Shown here piece after piece: positions 50,488-59,497 of a DNA stretch of 64,000 bases. Numbering within the stretch: the first letter of the stretch is position 1; each line of letters starts with the position of its first letter. Below the pieces are notes generated by a model, which saw nothing but the letters and a program-made list of their open reading frames with translations, did no database searches and was not told the DNA's origin. The stretch comes from a candidate division Zixibacteria bacterium RBG-1. GTDB lineage: Bacteria > Zixibacteria > MSB-5A5 > DSPP01 > RBG-1. The stretch lies in assembly GCA_000447245.1 (NCBI GenBank), contig AUYT01000001.1, forward strand, positions 930,106-994,105, in the 5' to 3' direction. The position numbers were made by a program, and so were the translations under genes.

Positions 50488-53400
50488 ATGATAATTGATT
50501 TTATGCCATCTAAACATAATTATCTTCCTCTACTTTTAATTTTCACTCTATTTTTCCCGGGCTGGATATCAGCCCAATCCTCCAAAAAAGCTGAACCGAT
50601 GGTTCTAAAGCATGCGGATGAATTGCAATCTAATTTAGATGAAGAAAATCAGATTATCTCCTTATTCGGCCGGGTCTGGTTCAAACAAGGAAAGATGGAT
50701 CTAAGAAGCCAGAGAGCGGTCTGGTATAAAAAATCAGGTCTGGTGATTTTTATGGGGGAGGTAAACATCACGGATGTGGAATATGATTTAAGGGCTGACA
50801 AAGTCACCTATTACCAAAACTCCAAAAGAGCGGTAGCCGAAGGCAAAGTCAAATTAATAGATAAAGTCCAGGATATAATCCTAACCGGGGAAGAGGCAGA
50901 ATATAAAAAGCAGGAAGAATTTTTGACCTTCCGGCAGTCTCCGTCTCTGATTTTAGACCCGCACAAAAAAGACAGCGCCCTGACCGTGACCGCCCAGATT
51001 CTGGAATACTCCCGCCAAACCCAGATTGGGACTGCCATCGGACAGGTGCAGATTACCAAAGGGGATTTAAAAGCCACCTGCGGCAGAGCGATTTTCTATC
51101 ATCAGGAAAATAAAATCATCTTGAGCGAAAACCCCCAGGTAATCCAAAAAGAAAGCCAGATTTCCGGCAGTCAGATGGCTTTATTTTTGAAAGATAACAA
51201 ACTGGAACAAATTGAAGTGGAGCAAGCCCAAGCTCTGTATAAAAACGTCAAGGATACCTTAAAAAATACTCAAGAGGAAAATCTCTTGTCCGGCAAAAAA
51301 ATGGTTTTCAGCCTGAAAGATGAACAGATTGCCGAAATAAAAGTAATCGGAAATGCCCAGAGCTTATATTCACCGGCCACAGAAGACACCTCCAGAATTC
51401 CTAAAAATTTAGCCTCCGGGGATACGGTGCAGATTTTTCTTTCCAACGGAGAAGTAAAAAAAGTAATGATTTCCGGCGGAGCCCAGGGAGAATATTACTT
51501 TACTCCAGAAACCAAGGATACCCTTAATTTAGAAGACACAGTCAGATATCAGGCTTCAGCCATCGAGTATCAAGTGGATAAGGAGAAAATCAAGCTACTA
51601 GGTAACTCTCAACTTAACTGGAAAACAATTTCTTTGAACGCAGAAGAGATTGATTATGATTTAAAAAAAGAAGCCCTGCTGGCTTATGGAAGAAAAACTG
51701 AACAAAAGGGTGAAACCACTTATGTGGGCGCCCCGGTTTTGAAAGACAACTCCGAGCAGATTGTGGGAAAGCAGATGGCATATGACTTAAAAGCCAAAAA
51801 AGGGAAGGTCTGGGCCGGGGAGACCAATCTGGAAGCCGGAATTTATCGGGGAGAGCTTTTGAGAAAAATTTCAGATGAAGAATTACTAGTCAATTCCGCC
51901 AGATTCACTACCTGCGATAAAAATGACCCTCATTATTATTTCGGCTCTTCCAAAATGAAAATCATCACCCAGGATAAAGTGATTGCCCGACCGGTGGTTT
52001 TATACGTAGCCGGATTACCCATAGCCGCCCTGCCCTTTTATATTTTTCCCATCAAACCGGGCCGGCATTCCGGATTTTTAGCGTTAGATTTCGGAAATTT
52101 TACCGGGCTGGACAGATTTGTCAGAAATATCGGTTATTATTGGGCGGCCAGCCAATACTGGGATTTGGAGACTGCCTTAGATGTGTATGAGCAAAGCGGA
52201 ATAATTTTGAGGGGTTCCGCCCACTATGCGGTGCGATACTTACTTTCCGGTTCGGTTTCCGGCTCATTCAAAAGAGAAATTCAAAAGAATCTCTTTACCG
52301 AAACCAAAAATTACCGCTGGGATTTGCAGGTCAACCATTACCAGACTTTTTCACCAACTTTTACCGTGTCCGCCTACGGCACATTTCTGTCCGACCGAAA
52401 TTATTACCGGGATTTCAATCTCAACGCGGATGAAAGAAGAAACCGGATTCTGCGTTCCCAGGTCAACTTCAGCAAAAGATGGAGCACCATCGGAACCAGT
52501 TTAGCTTTAGACCAGAATCTGAATTTGGATACCGAAAGCCGAACCTTATTTTTGCCCAAAGCTTCACTCTCCAAGGCGTCTTCCCCAATCTTTCCGGGCA
52601 CTTCATCTCAATCTAAAAAATGGTACAATTTCATCTACTACTCCTTAAATTCCAATTTCACCAATCTGAATCAAAGAGACAAAGACACTAGCGGAGCTTT
52701 TCTATACAAAAAATTTATGACCTCGGATAATTTTCTGTCTCTCAATTTTTCGCAAAACATCTTACGCTATTTTTCCTTTTCCCCCCGAGTCAATTACCGT
52801 GAGACCTGGTATTATGTTTTCAACACCAATTTGAGCAAAGATTCGGTAGCAACTGAGAATTTTGAGAGAAGAGGAATCTACGATCTGGGAGTCAATTTCC
52901 AAACCAATCTCTACGGAACTTTTCTGACCAGAATCGGAAGCCTTATCGGATTCAGGCATGTAATGACACCTTCGGTCGGTTTTGGCTGGCAGCCCAAGTT
53001 CACTGAAAACGAAGCGTTGCGTATTTTCACCGGCGGCGGAGGCTTTTCGAGTGAAAGACAGTCTATGAATTTCAGTCTGAATAATTTATTCCAGATGAAA
53101 ATAAAACAGAATGAGCAGGAAAGAAAAATAGAACTTTTTAACCTGAATTTTGCCTCCGGCTATAACTTTAAAGCTCCGACCCGAAAGCTTTCACCTCTTT
53201 CAACCGTTCTAAGAACTGCGGCCATTCCGCACTTAGATTTGGCATTGAGTGCGGTGCATGAATTTTATCATCCCACGAGCAACAAATTTTTGAGATTTTC
53301 TCCCCGCCTGGCAACCTTCAACATTTCCGGCAATTTGTACTTTCAGGGGACATCCCCAACTGAAGCTCCACAAACTGAAGGATATACCAACTCTTCTAAA

Positions 53401-53739
53401 AGCAACTGGAAAGTGGCGCTTTCTCACAACTACAGCGAAATCAGAGGCACTTCCGCTACCGTCAAAACCCACTGGCTGGGATTCAATACCCAGTTCCCGG
53501 TGACCAGAAACTGGTTTTTGACCTATTCCAGCCGCTATGATTTCGACCAAAAGAAGTTTGCCGACCAGAACTTTGAAATCTACCGAGACCTGCACTGCTG
53601 GGAAGCCCGTCTGGTCTGGGTTCCGGAGGGATTCAGGGAAGGATTTTATTTCAGAATAAATATCAAAGCCCTGCCGGATGTCAAATTCGAAAAGGGCCCG
53701 GGCGGCCTGGGTGGCTTTTTGCAGCAGACTTTATATTAG
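50488..53739 (+). CDS. lptD: LPS-assembly outer-membrane protein (LptD/OstA family)
   Basis: A 1083-residue protein, longer than E. coli LptD (784). A signal peptide (residues ~8-30) precedes an extended N-terminal region of OstA/LptA-like beta-jellyroll repeats (~40-470), for example YDLRADKVTYYQNSKRAVAE and ITKGDLKATCGRAIFYH. The barrel follows, with LPIAALPFYIFPIKPGRHSG and GNFTGLDRFVRNIGYYWAAS typical of LptD. It has only three cysteines or so, so the E. coli disulfide pattern is not conserved. The expanded OstA region suggests a longer periplasmic bridge. The start may be the ATG at 50488 or 50503. Confidence 0.87.
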   Translation: MIIDFMPSKHNYLPLLLIFTLFFPGWISAQSSKKAEPMVLKHADELQSNLDEENQIISLFGRVWFKQGKMDLRSQRAVWYKKSGLVIFMGEVNITDVEYDLRADKVTYYQNSKRAVAEGKVKLIDKVQDIILTGEEAEYKKQEEFLTFRQSPSLILDPHKKDSALTVTAQILEYSRQTQIGTAIGQVQITKGDLKATCGRAIFYHQENKIILSENPQVIQKESQISGSQMALFLKDNKLEQIEVEQAQALYKNVKDTLKNTQEENLLSGKKMVFSLKDEQIAEIKVIGNAQSLYSPATEDTSRIPKNLASGDTVQIFLSNGEVKKVMISGGAQGEYYFTPETKDTLNLEDTVRYQASAIEYQVDKEKIKLLGNSQLNWKTISLNAEEIDYDLKKEALLAYGRKTEQKGETTYVGAPVLKDNSEQIVGKQMAYDLKAKKGKVWAGETNLEAGIYRGELLRKISDEELLVNSARFTTCDKNDPHYYFGSSKMKIITQDKVIARPVVLYVAGLPIAALPFYIFPIKPGRHSGFLALDFGNFTGLDRFVRNIGYYWAASQYWDLETALDVYEQSGIILRGSAHYAVRYLLSGSVSGSFKREIQKNLFTETKNYRWDLQVNHYQTFSPTFTVSAYGTFLSDRNYYRDFNLNADERRNRILRSQVNFSKRWSTIGTSLALDQNLNLDTESRTLFLPKASLSKASSPIFPGTSSQSKKWYNFIYYSLNSNFTNLNQRDKDTSGAFLYKKFMTSDNFLSLNFSQNILRYFSFSPRVNYRETWYYVFNTNLSKDSVATENFERRGIYDLGVNFQTNLYGTFLTRIGSLIGFRHVMTPSVGFGWQPKFTENEALRIFTGGGGFSSERQSMNFSLNNLFQMKIKQNEQERKIELFNLNFASGYNFKAPTRKLSPLSTVLRTAAIPHLDLALSAVHEFYHPTSNKFLRFSPRLATFNISGNLYFQGTSPTEAPQTEGYTNSSKSNWKVALSHNYSEIRGTSATVKTHWLGFNTQFPVTRNWFLTYSSRYDFDQKKFADQNFEIYRDLHCWEARLVWVPEGFREGFYFRINIKALPDVKFEKGPGGLGGFLQQTLY

Positions 53740-53768
53740 AAGTTCTGTCAAAAAAAATAAAAAAAAAC

Positions 53769-53797
53769 TTGACAAACCCTTGTCGTTATGCTATAGT
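53769..53797 (+). promoter_or_regulatory. Predicted promoter of the HU gene
   Basis: TTGACA (53769-53774), a 17-bp spacer, and TATAGT (53792-53797), a near-consensus promoter. AGGGGGTGAG provides a strong ribosome binding site before the ATG at 53858. Confidence 0.8.
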
Positions 53798-53857
53798 TAA
53801 ACCAGTGTGAGATGGTTAAAATCAACCTTAAACCCTAAACATTAAGGGGGTGAGTAA

Positions 53858-54136
53858 ATGACTAAAGAGGAGCTAGTAGGTAAGATAGCCAAGGAAGCCG
53901 ACATCAGCAAGACCAAAGCCAACACGGCTTTGAAGGCCTTGTTCGAGGGAGTCACCGTAGCTTTGAAGAAAGGTAAGAGAGTCAGTTTTGTGGGGTTTGG
54001 GACTTTTACCGTGGGACGCAGAAAAGCTCGTATGGGAAGAAATCCCCAGACCGGTGCTACCATCAGAATTGCAGCTTCCAAAGTTCCCAGATTTAGAGCG
54101 GGCAAATCCTTGAAGGACGCAGTGAGGAAGAGTTAA
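53858..54136 (+). CDS. HU family DNA-binding protein
   Basis: A 92-residue nucleoid protein. The N-terminal helices [20 protein letters not shown] are followed by the HU signature [20 protein letters not shown], whose beta arms bend DNA in the minor groove. Length is normal. It is a single-gene unit with its own strong promoter and terminator. HU versus IHF cannot be separated from one sequence, but MGRNPQTG fits HU. Confidence 0.97.
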   Translation: MTKEELVGKIAKEADISKTKANTALKALFEGVTVALKKGKRVSFVGFGTFTVGRRKARMGRNPQTGATIRIAASKVPRFRAGKSLKDAVRKS

Positions 54137-54155
54137 GCGAAACGGTGAAGCTTTG

Positions 54156-54183
54156 AAAAGGCAGGGTCACCTGCCTTTTTTTT
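54156..54183 (+). terminator. Intrinsic terminator of the HU gene
   Basis: A perfect 10-bp stem, AAAAGGCAGG and CCTGCCTTTT, with a 4-nt loop and an eight-T tail. Confidence 0.9.
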
Positions 54184-54357
54184 ATGCCGGAATTTTACCA
54201 CAGGTGGGCCATAATTTTTAATTCCTCTTGCAAATTCTGCTTCTAAATTTTAGGCCTCAGTCGATTAAATAAATAGAGGAGACCCCATTTGAAATTTTTA
54301 GATATTGACTAAAGCCATAAATCTTTTAGATTATGTTAAATTAACCCTGATTCAAAA

Positions 54358-56601
54358 ATGAAAATAAAGATTGGATTACCGGAAAAGCATAAGAGCGAAA
54401 TTTTGGGGGTTTTGTTAATTGCGGTCTCCTTTCTGGTTTTAGTATCCCTCTTGACTTATAATACCGAGCATGACTTAGAGATTTTAAAGCAGTTGGGTTC
54501 GGCCAGCGGTTTTTTCCAGGCTCTTCGTTCCAGCGTGGAGAACCAGGCCGGCATTTTCGGGGCCATCATCTCTTTTATTTTATTTTTGATTTTTGGATAT
54601 GCCTCGGTTCTGCTTCCCATCTACGGAATTTTATGGGGTAGCAAATTGTTATTCAAACTTTCGGTCAGCCGATTTTTGGCCAATATTCTATTTCTGTTCC
54701 TGTTTCTGATGCTTTTGGGGTTGGTCTTGAATCTTTCGGAAATTTCCCGGGGAAACGGTTTTCAACCCACTCAGCTGACCTTAGGGGGGTGGGTTTCGTA
54801 TTTATTTGGCAAGATATCCGTGAAAATTTTCGGCTTGACCGGAGCTTATACTTTGGGGATAACTTTGCTGATTCTGGTGGCATTTGTGGCTTCTCCGGTT
54901 AAAATTTCAGATTTGTGGAGTTATCTAAAATCTCTGAGGTCCAGATTAGCTTTGAAATGGCAGACCTGGCAGGAAAATAAAAAAGATAAAGAGGCCGTAA
55001 AACGCCGGATATTAAGAAAAATATACAAAGTAGAAGATTCTGTAAGTACCTCTCCGGCATACGGGACAAAATCCAGCCATTCAATTTATCCTGATACCGA
55101 TGTGGAGGCCGGGGGCGAGGCCGGATTTAAATCAACTTTAAAATTTGTGCGGGGTAAAGAAGGGGAATTTGTTTTTCCGAATCTGGATTTATTGGATGAC
55201 GCACCCTCCTCCAAGCCCACCGTTTCACAGGATGAATTGAATCAGACCGCTCGGGCCTTGAATGAGACCTTAGCCACTTTCGGCATTGACATAGAAGAAG
55301 ACCGGATTGAGAAACATCCCGGTCCGGTCATAACCCGCTTTGAATTTAAGCCGGTCGCAGGGATTAAAGTCAATCAGGTGGTTTCCTTAGCGGATGATTT
55401 GGCTTTAGCATTACAAGCCAAAAGAATCAGAATCGTGGCCCCTATTCCGGGGAAAGCCGCTATCGGAGTGGAAATCCCCAATCGTAATCCCCAGAAGGTC
55501 TATTTAAAAGAGATACTTTCTTCCAATCATTACAGAGAATCCAAGCAGCGCTTAGCTCTGGCTCTGGGTAAAACTATCTCCGGAGAACCTTTCATTGCCG
55601 ATTTGGCTAAAATGCCCCATCTTTTGATTGCCGGCTCGACCGGCTCCGGAAAATCAGTCTGTCTGAACGTAATCATCACCAGTCTCCTTTACCGCCTGCA
55701 CCCGGAGGAGATAAGATTTATCTTCATCGACCCCAAGATGCTGGAGCTTTCGATCTACGACGGAATACCCCATCTGGAAAAACCGGTGGTAACCAGCTCC
55801 AAAATAGCGGAAAAGATTTTAAACGACATCGTCCTGGAGATGGAAAACCGCTACCGTAAATTAGCCCGAGCCGGAGTGAGAAATATTGAAGATTTCAATT
55901 TGAAGAGAAAAGAACTTTTACCCTATGTAATAATTATAGTGGATGAATTGGCAGATTTGATGATGTCCGGCTCCACCCGCACCGAAGCTTTAATTACCCG
56001 TCTAGCCCAGATGGCTAGAGCGGTCGGTATTCACCTTATTTTAGCCACCCAGAGACCGTCGGTGGATGTCATTACCGGTTTAATCAAAGCCAATTTTTCC
56101 TCCCGGGTTGCTTTCCAGGTCGCCTCTAAAATCGACTCTCGTACTATTTTAGATGGCAATGGGGCTGAAAAACTTTTGGGTTCAGGGGATATGTTATTTT
56201 TGTCGACCGGACATCCGGAGCCCCAAAGAATCCACGGTGCCTTCATCTCCGGTGAAGAAACTCAAAGAATGGTCGAGTTTTTGAAATCCCAAAACTACCT
56301 GCCGGCCCCGATTGAAGCTCTAAATAAAGAAGAGACCACAGAATCATTGTCCGGAGAACAAAGCGAAGATGATGATTTATTTCATCAGGCGGCCGAAGTG
56401 GTAATCAGGCATAAGCAGGGCTCCGTATCATTATTACAGAGAAAATTAGGTATTGGCTACCAGAGAGCGGCCCGTTTAATCGACCAGCTGGAAGAAGCCG
56501 GGGTGGTGGGGGCCTACGATGGCTCCAAAGCCAGAGAGGTGCTGGTAGATAAAGTAGATGCGATAAAGAACAAAGTTTCCAAAAGAAATCCCAATTTATG
56601 A
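54358..56601 (+). CDS. ftsK: DNA translocase FtsK/SpoIIIE
   Basis: A 747-residue septal DNA pump. Four N-terminal membrane helices (residues ~15-185) precede a short linker and the motor. The Walker A is AGSTGSGKSVCLN (about residue 426), Walker B is YVIIIVDELADLMM, and LILATQRPSVDVITGLIKAN is the family block. The C-terminal gamma winged helix (GSVSLLQRKLGIGYQRAARL) recognises KOPS-like sequences and activates XerCD. The start has no clear Shine-Dalgarno. The stop overlaps lolA by four bases. Confidence 0.96.
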   Translation: MKIKIGLPEKHKSEILGVLLIAVSFLVLVSLLTYNTEHDLEILKQLGSASGFFQALRSSVENQAGIFGAIISFILFLIFGYASVLLPIYGILWGSKLLFKLSVSRFLANILFLFLFLMLLGLVLNLSEISRGNGFQPTQLTLGGWVSYLFGKISVKIFGLTGAYTLGITLLILVAFVASPVKISDLWSYLKSLRSRLALKWQTWQENKKDKEAVKRRILRKIYKVEDSVSTSPAYGTKSSHSIYPDTDVEAGGEAGFKSTLKFVRGKEGEFVFPNLDLLDDAPSSKPTVSQDELNQTARALNETLATFGIDIEEDRIEKHPGPVITRFEFKPVAGIKVNQVVSLADDLALALQAKRIRIVAPIPGKAAIGVEIPNRNPQKVYLKEILSSNHYRESKQRLALALGKTISGEPFIADLAKMPHLLIAGSTGSGKSVCLNVIITSLLYRLHPEEIRFIFIDPKMLELSIYDGIPHLEKPVVTSSKIAEKILNDIVLEMENRYRKLARAGVRNIEDFNLKRKELLPYVIIIVDELADLMMSGSTRTEALITRLAQMARAVGIHLILATQRPSVDVITGLIKANFSSRVAFQVASKIDSRTILDGNGAEKLLGSGDMLFLSTGHPEPQRIHGAFISGEETQRMVEFLKSQNYLPAPIEALNKEETTESLSGEQSEDDDLFHQAAEVVIRHKQGSVSLLQRKLGIGYQRAARLIDQLEEAGVVGAYDGSKAREVLVDKVDAIKNKVSKRNPNL

Positions 56602-57278
56602 TTCTTCATTCTTCGATAAAATTTAAAAAATTGAAACCAAGAACACTCTTCATTTCATTGCTTATGTCGGCCCTTGGAATAGTAGCCTTGCAAGCCCAAA
56701 CCTTAGCTGATATTACCCACAGCGTGGAATCGAAATACAGAAACTTGAAAAGCGTCAGTATGGTTTTCACCAAAGAGGTCAAATCCGGAAATTTTGATTC
56801 AAAAGAAAAGGGGAAAGGAAAAATCTGGCTGAAAAATTCCGATAAATTCAGAATAGATTCAGACCGTGAGCAGATAATTTCCGACGGAAAAATAGTCTGG
56901 ATATATTCCAAAGAAAATAAACAGGTTACCAAAAATCGCAAAGAAAAAGTCAAAAACATTCTGGATTTTAGCCAACATTTCTCCGATTTTAACAGTAATT
57001 ATAAAAGCACGCTAAAAGGAAAGGATAAAATCCTGGATTTACCCTGCCTGATTCTGGAGCTTACTCCTAAGAAAGAAAATGAATTTATCACCAAGCTCTT
57101 TTTGTGGGTGGAGAGCAAGACCTATCTAATCCGAAAAATCGAATATTCTGACATTAATGACAATCATATAAGTTTGCTTTTCAACCAGATCTCACCTAAC
57201 GCCAAAATCTCTGACAATAAGTTCAGTTTCCAGTTGCCCCAGGGAGTGGAATTGGTAGATTTGACCGATATTAAATAA
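56598..57278 (+). CDS. lolA: Outer-membrane lipoprotein carrier protein LolA
   Basis: A 226-residue periplasmic chaperone that ferries lipoproteins from LolCDE to the outer membrane. After the signal peptide (ending ALQAQ), LADITHSVESKYRNLKSVSM, KGKIWLKNSDKFRIDS, IVWIYSKENKQVTKN and a closing sheet FQLPQGVELVDL match the LolA half-barrel. The ATGA overlap with ftsK is the same arrangement as in many genomes. Confidence 0.92.
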   Translation: MILHSSIKFKKLKPRTLFISLLMSALGIVALQAQTLADITHSVESKYRNLKSVSMVFTKEVKSGNFDSKEKGKGKIWLKNSDKFRIDSDREQIISDGKIVWIYSKENKQVTKNRKEKVKNILDFSQHFSDFNSNYKSTLKGKDKILDLPCLILELTPKKENEFITKLFLWVESKTYLIRKIEYSDINDNHISLLFNQISPNAKISDNKFSFQLPQGVELVDLTDIK

Positions 57279-57359
57279 ACTTGCCATCATTTTATCTGTC
57301 AAAATAATATTGAAAAAATCGAGATTAAAAGAGAATCCGGTAACTAAAGAGGTGCAGCT

Positions 57360-58022
57360 ATGTTGGGGATAAAATTTCAAAAAAAAGTGGGGATAATGCT
57401 TTCCCATCCCGTCTCTCTTATTTTTCTTCTCATCTATTTGATTCAGACCGGAGCTTTGGCCTATTTGCTGGTGGAAAAATTCAACAAAGAAAATCTGATC
57501 AAACAACAGGAAAAAAGAATCCAGGAGTTGGAAGAGAAGTTAAAAATCTTCAAGATCATAGAAGATTTTCAGGTGGGCTTAAGAACCGATGAAATCGGGG
57601 AGCTGACCCGGGTCGTCACCAGAGAAAGCGAAAAATACAACTACGACCCCCTTTTAATCATTGCCCTGATTCAAACCGAAAGCTCCTTTAAGAGAAACCA
57701 GCAATCCCACTTGGGAGCCATGGGTTTGATGCAGCTCCGGCCCTTCGTGGGATATGACGTAGCCAAACGAAGAGGATTAAACTGGAGCGGGAAGCTGTCC
57801 TTGTTTGATACGGATTTCAACATCCAGCTGGGCTCTTTATATTTATTCGAGCTGATTCTGAAATTCCAGGACGTAAAAAAAGCCATCATTGCCTACAACT
57901 TCGGCGAAAATGCCTTGAGGCTGCGAATGAAAGAAGGGGGAGATTTGCCCAAGATATTTTTATCCCGGGTGGTGAAACATTATAAAAAACTGAAAGAAAA
58001 ATATGCCAAGATTACTGTTTAG
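57360..58022 (+). CDS. Lytic transglycosylase (SLT domain)
   Basis: A 220-residue membrane-anchored muramidase-like enzyme. A hydrophobic anchor (residues 15-38) and a coiled coil (40-68) lead to an SLT domain. Glu107 in LIIALIQTESSF is the expected catalytic acid, followed by GAMGLMQLRPF and IAYNFGENALRLR (GAMGLMQ and AYNxG motifs). It cleaves peptidoglycan glycan strands to 1,6-anhydro products. Its last 20 bases overlap the next gene. Confidence 0.92.
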   Translation: MLGIKFQKKVGIMLSHPVSLIFLLIYLIQTGALAYLLVEKFNKENLIKQQEKRIQELEEKLKIFKIIEDFQVGLRTDEIGELTRVVTRESEKYNYDPLLIIALIQTESSFKRNQQSHLGAMGLMQLRPFVGYDVAKRRGLNWSGKLSLFDTDFNIQLGSLYLFELILKFQDVKKAIIAYNFGENALRLRMKEGGDLPKIFLSRVVKHYKKLKEKYAKITV

Positions 58023-58794
58023 AGAAAGGGCCGTAAAGTTTCCGTTAGTTTACTCCGTCCTTCTGGCAATCTTTTTGGGACTCTGGGCTGGCTGCGGGGG
58101 AAAAGCGGTCCGTCCGGTTCTGCCCTTACAAGAGCAGTTTACCTTGGCCAAAAAACATTACGACCAGAAAAAATACAGACAGGCCATAGAAGAATTTCAA
58201 AAACTGATTTTCAACTATCCCGGAGCGACCGTAGTGGATACCGCCATATATTATTTAGCTAATTCATATTTTAATCAGGAGGATTATGCCACGGCGGCCG
58301 GTGAATTTAAAAAGATTGTATCAAATTATCCCAACAGCACCTGGTTGGACGAAGCCGCCTTTATGGTGGCCCTAAGTGATATGAAACAGTCCGCCCCGGC
58401 CGAATTAGACCAGCAGTTTACCCTGCTGGCTTTGGATGAATTCAATGAATTCGTAGAGACCTACCCGAACAGCCCTTTGATCCCGGAAGCCCGGAAAAAA
58501 ATTCTGGAATTGAGAAATAAGTTGGCCAAAAAAACTTATAAAAATGGATACTTATATCTTAGAACCAAAGATTATCCGGCCGCTCTTTTGTACTTCAAAG
58601 AGGTGTTGGATAATTATCCGGATACGGTCTGGGCCAAAGAGGCCCTGTTCCAGATAGCCGAAACCAACCGCCTGCAAAACAAGATTCCGGAAGCCCTGGA
58701 AGTGTACAAGAGATTTGTAGAGCTTTATCCCCATGACAAGCTAGCAGCCAAATGCAAAGAGAAGATCGCCGAGCTGGAAAATAAAAAATCTTAG
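58003..58794 (+). CDS. bamD: BamD-like outer-membrane assembly lipoprotein (TPR protein)
   Basis: A 263-residue lipoprotein. The lipobox is LGLWAGC (Cys31). Five or more TPR-like repeats follow, e.g. FTLAKKHYDQKKYRQAIEEF and AIYYLANSYFNQEDYATAAG, the layout of BamD/YfiO. BamD is the essential partner of BamA in beta-barrel insertion. A YbgF-like role is possible, but five repeats and the N-terminal YDQKKYRQAIEEFQKL favour BamD. The start overlaps the lytic transglycosylase gene by 20 bases. Confidence 0.85.
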   Translation: MPRLLFRERAVKFPLVYSVLLAIFLGLWAGCGGKAVRPVLPLQEQFTLAKKHYDQKKYRQAIEEFQKLIFNYPGATVVDTAIYYLANSYFNQEDYATAAGEFKKIVSNYPNSTWLDEAAFMVALSDMKQSAPAELDQQFTLLALDEFNEFVETYPNSPLIPEARKKILELRNKLAKKTYKNGYLYLRTKDYPAALLYFKEVLDNYPDTVWAKEALFQIAETNRLQNKIPEALEVYKRFVELYPHDKLAAKCKEKIAELENKKS

Positions 58795-58795
58795 C

Positions 58796-59377
58796 ATGCC
58801 CAAAAAGATTGGAATCTTCGGGGGGACTTTTGACCCGCCCCACCTGGGGCATTTAATAGTAGCCCAAGAGGTTCGAGATAAACTGAAATTAGACCGGATT
58901 TTTTTTATCCCAGCAAGTCTTCCCCCCCATAAAAAAAAAGTTAGAATCTCGGAAGCTTTTCACCGCTTGCGAATGGTTCAGTTAGCCACCCAAGACAACC
59001 CCAATTTTAAGGTTTTGGACCTGGAATTAAAAAGAGAGGGACATTCCTACACGGTTGACACTCTAAAAGCTCTTAGAAAAAGATACCCTCAAGCCCAATT
59101 TTTTCTAATCTTAGGATTGGATAACTTGAATCATATCCATACCTGGAAAAAGCCGGAGGAGATTTTCAAATTATCCAAAGTGGTTTTTATCACCCGTCCA
59201 GGTACTACTTTAAATAAAACCAGTAAGTGGCTAAACTATAGCAGGTTACTTGATGTAAAAGAGATTGATATTTCTTCTACTGACATCCGTGAAAGAATAA
59301 AGAAGGATAAGCCCATAAAATATCTGGTGCCTGAAAAAGTCCTGCAATATATCCAAAGGCACAATTTGTATAAATAA
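58796..59377 (+). CDS. nadD: Nicotinate-nucleotide adenylyltransferase
   Basis: A 193-residue enzyme forming deamido-NAD+ from nicotinate mononucleotide and ATP. GIFGGTFDPPHLGHLIVAQE carries the nucleotidyltransferase HxGH motif, FFIPASLPPHK is the substrate loop, and ISSTDIRERIKKDKPIKYLV holds the SSTxIR motif. It starts one base after bamD's stop. Gene order bamD-nadD is common in several phyla. Confidence 0.96.
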   Translation: MPKKIGIFGGTFDPPHLGHLIVAQEVRDKLKLDRIFFIPASLPPHKKKVRISEAFHRLRMVQLATQDNPNFKVLDLELKREGHSYTVDTLKALRKRYPQAQFFLILGLDNLNHIHTWKKPEEIFKLSKVVFITRPGTTLNKTSKWLNYSRLLDVKEIDISSTDIRERIKKDKPIKYLVPEKVLQYIQRHNLYK

Positions 59378-59462
59378 AAGATTGATTTTTTGAACCTGTT
59401 TTGTGGCGCTCGGCCTTTAGCGTTTCCTTTGTCTCTCAGGTTCTGAGACCGCTAAATTTACT

Positions 59463-59490
59463 TTGTTTTTCCCCCCAAATTTTCTATTAT
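59463..59490 (+). promoter_or_regulatory. Predicted promoter giving a leaderless polA transcript
   Basis: TTGTTT (59463-59468), a 16-bp spacer, and TATTAT (59485-59490). The expected start is 59497-59498, which is the ATG itself. No Shine-Dalgarno precedes it. Confidence 0.45.
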
Positions 59491-59497
59491 AAACAGT

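Noticed and set aside
59378-59497. Possible terminator after nadD
   Set aside because: GC-containing stretches are present but no stable stem followed by a T-run could be drawn.
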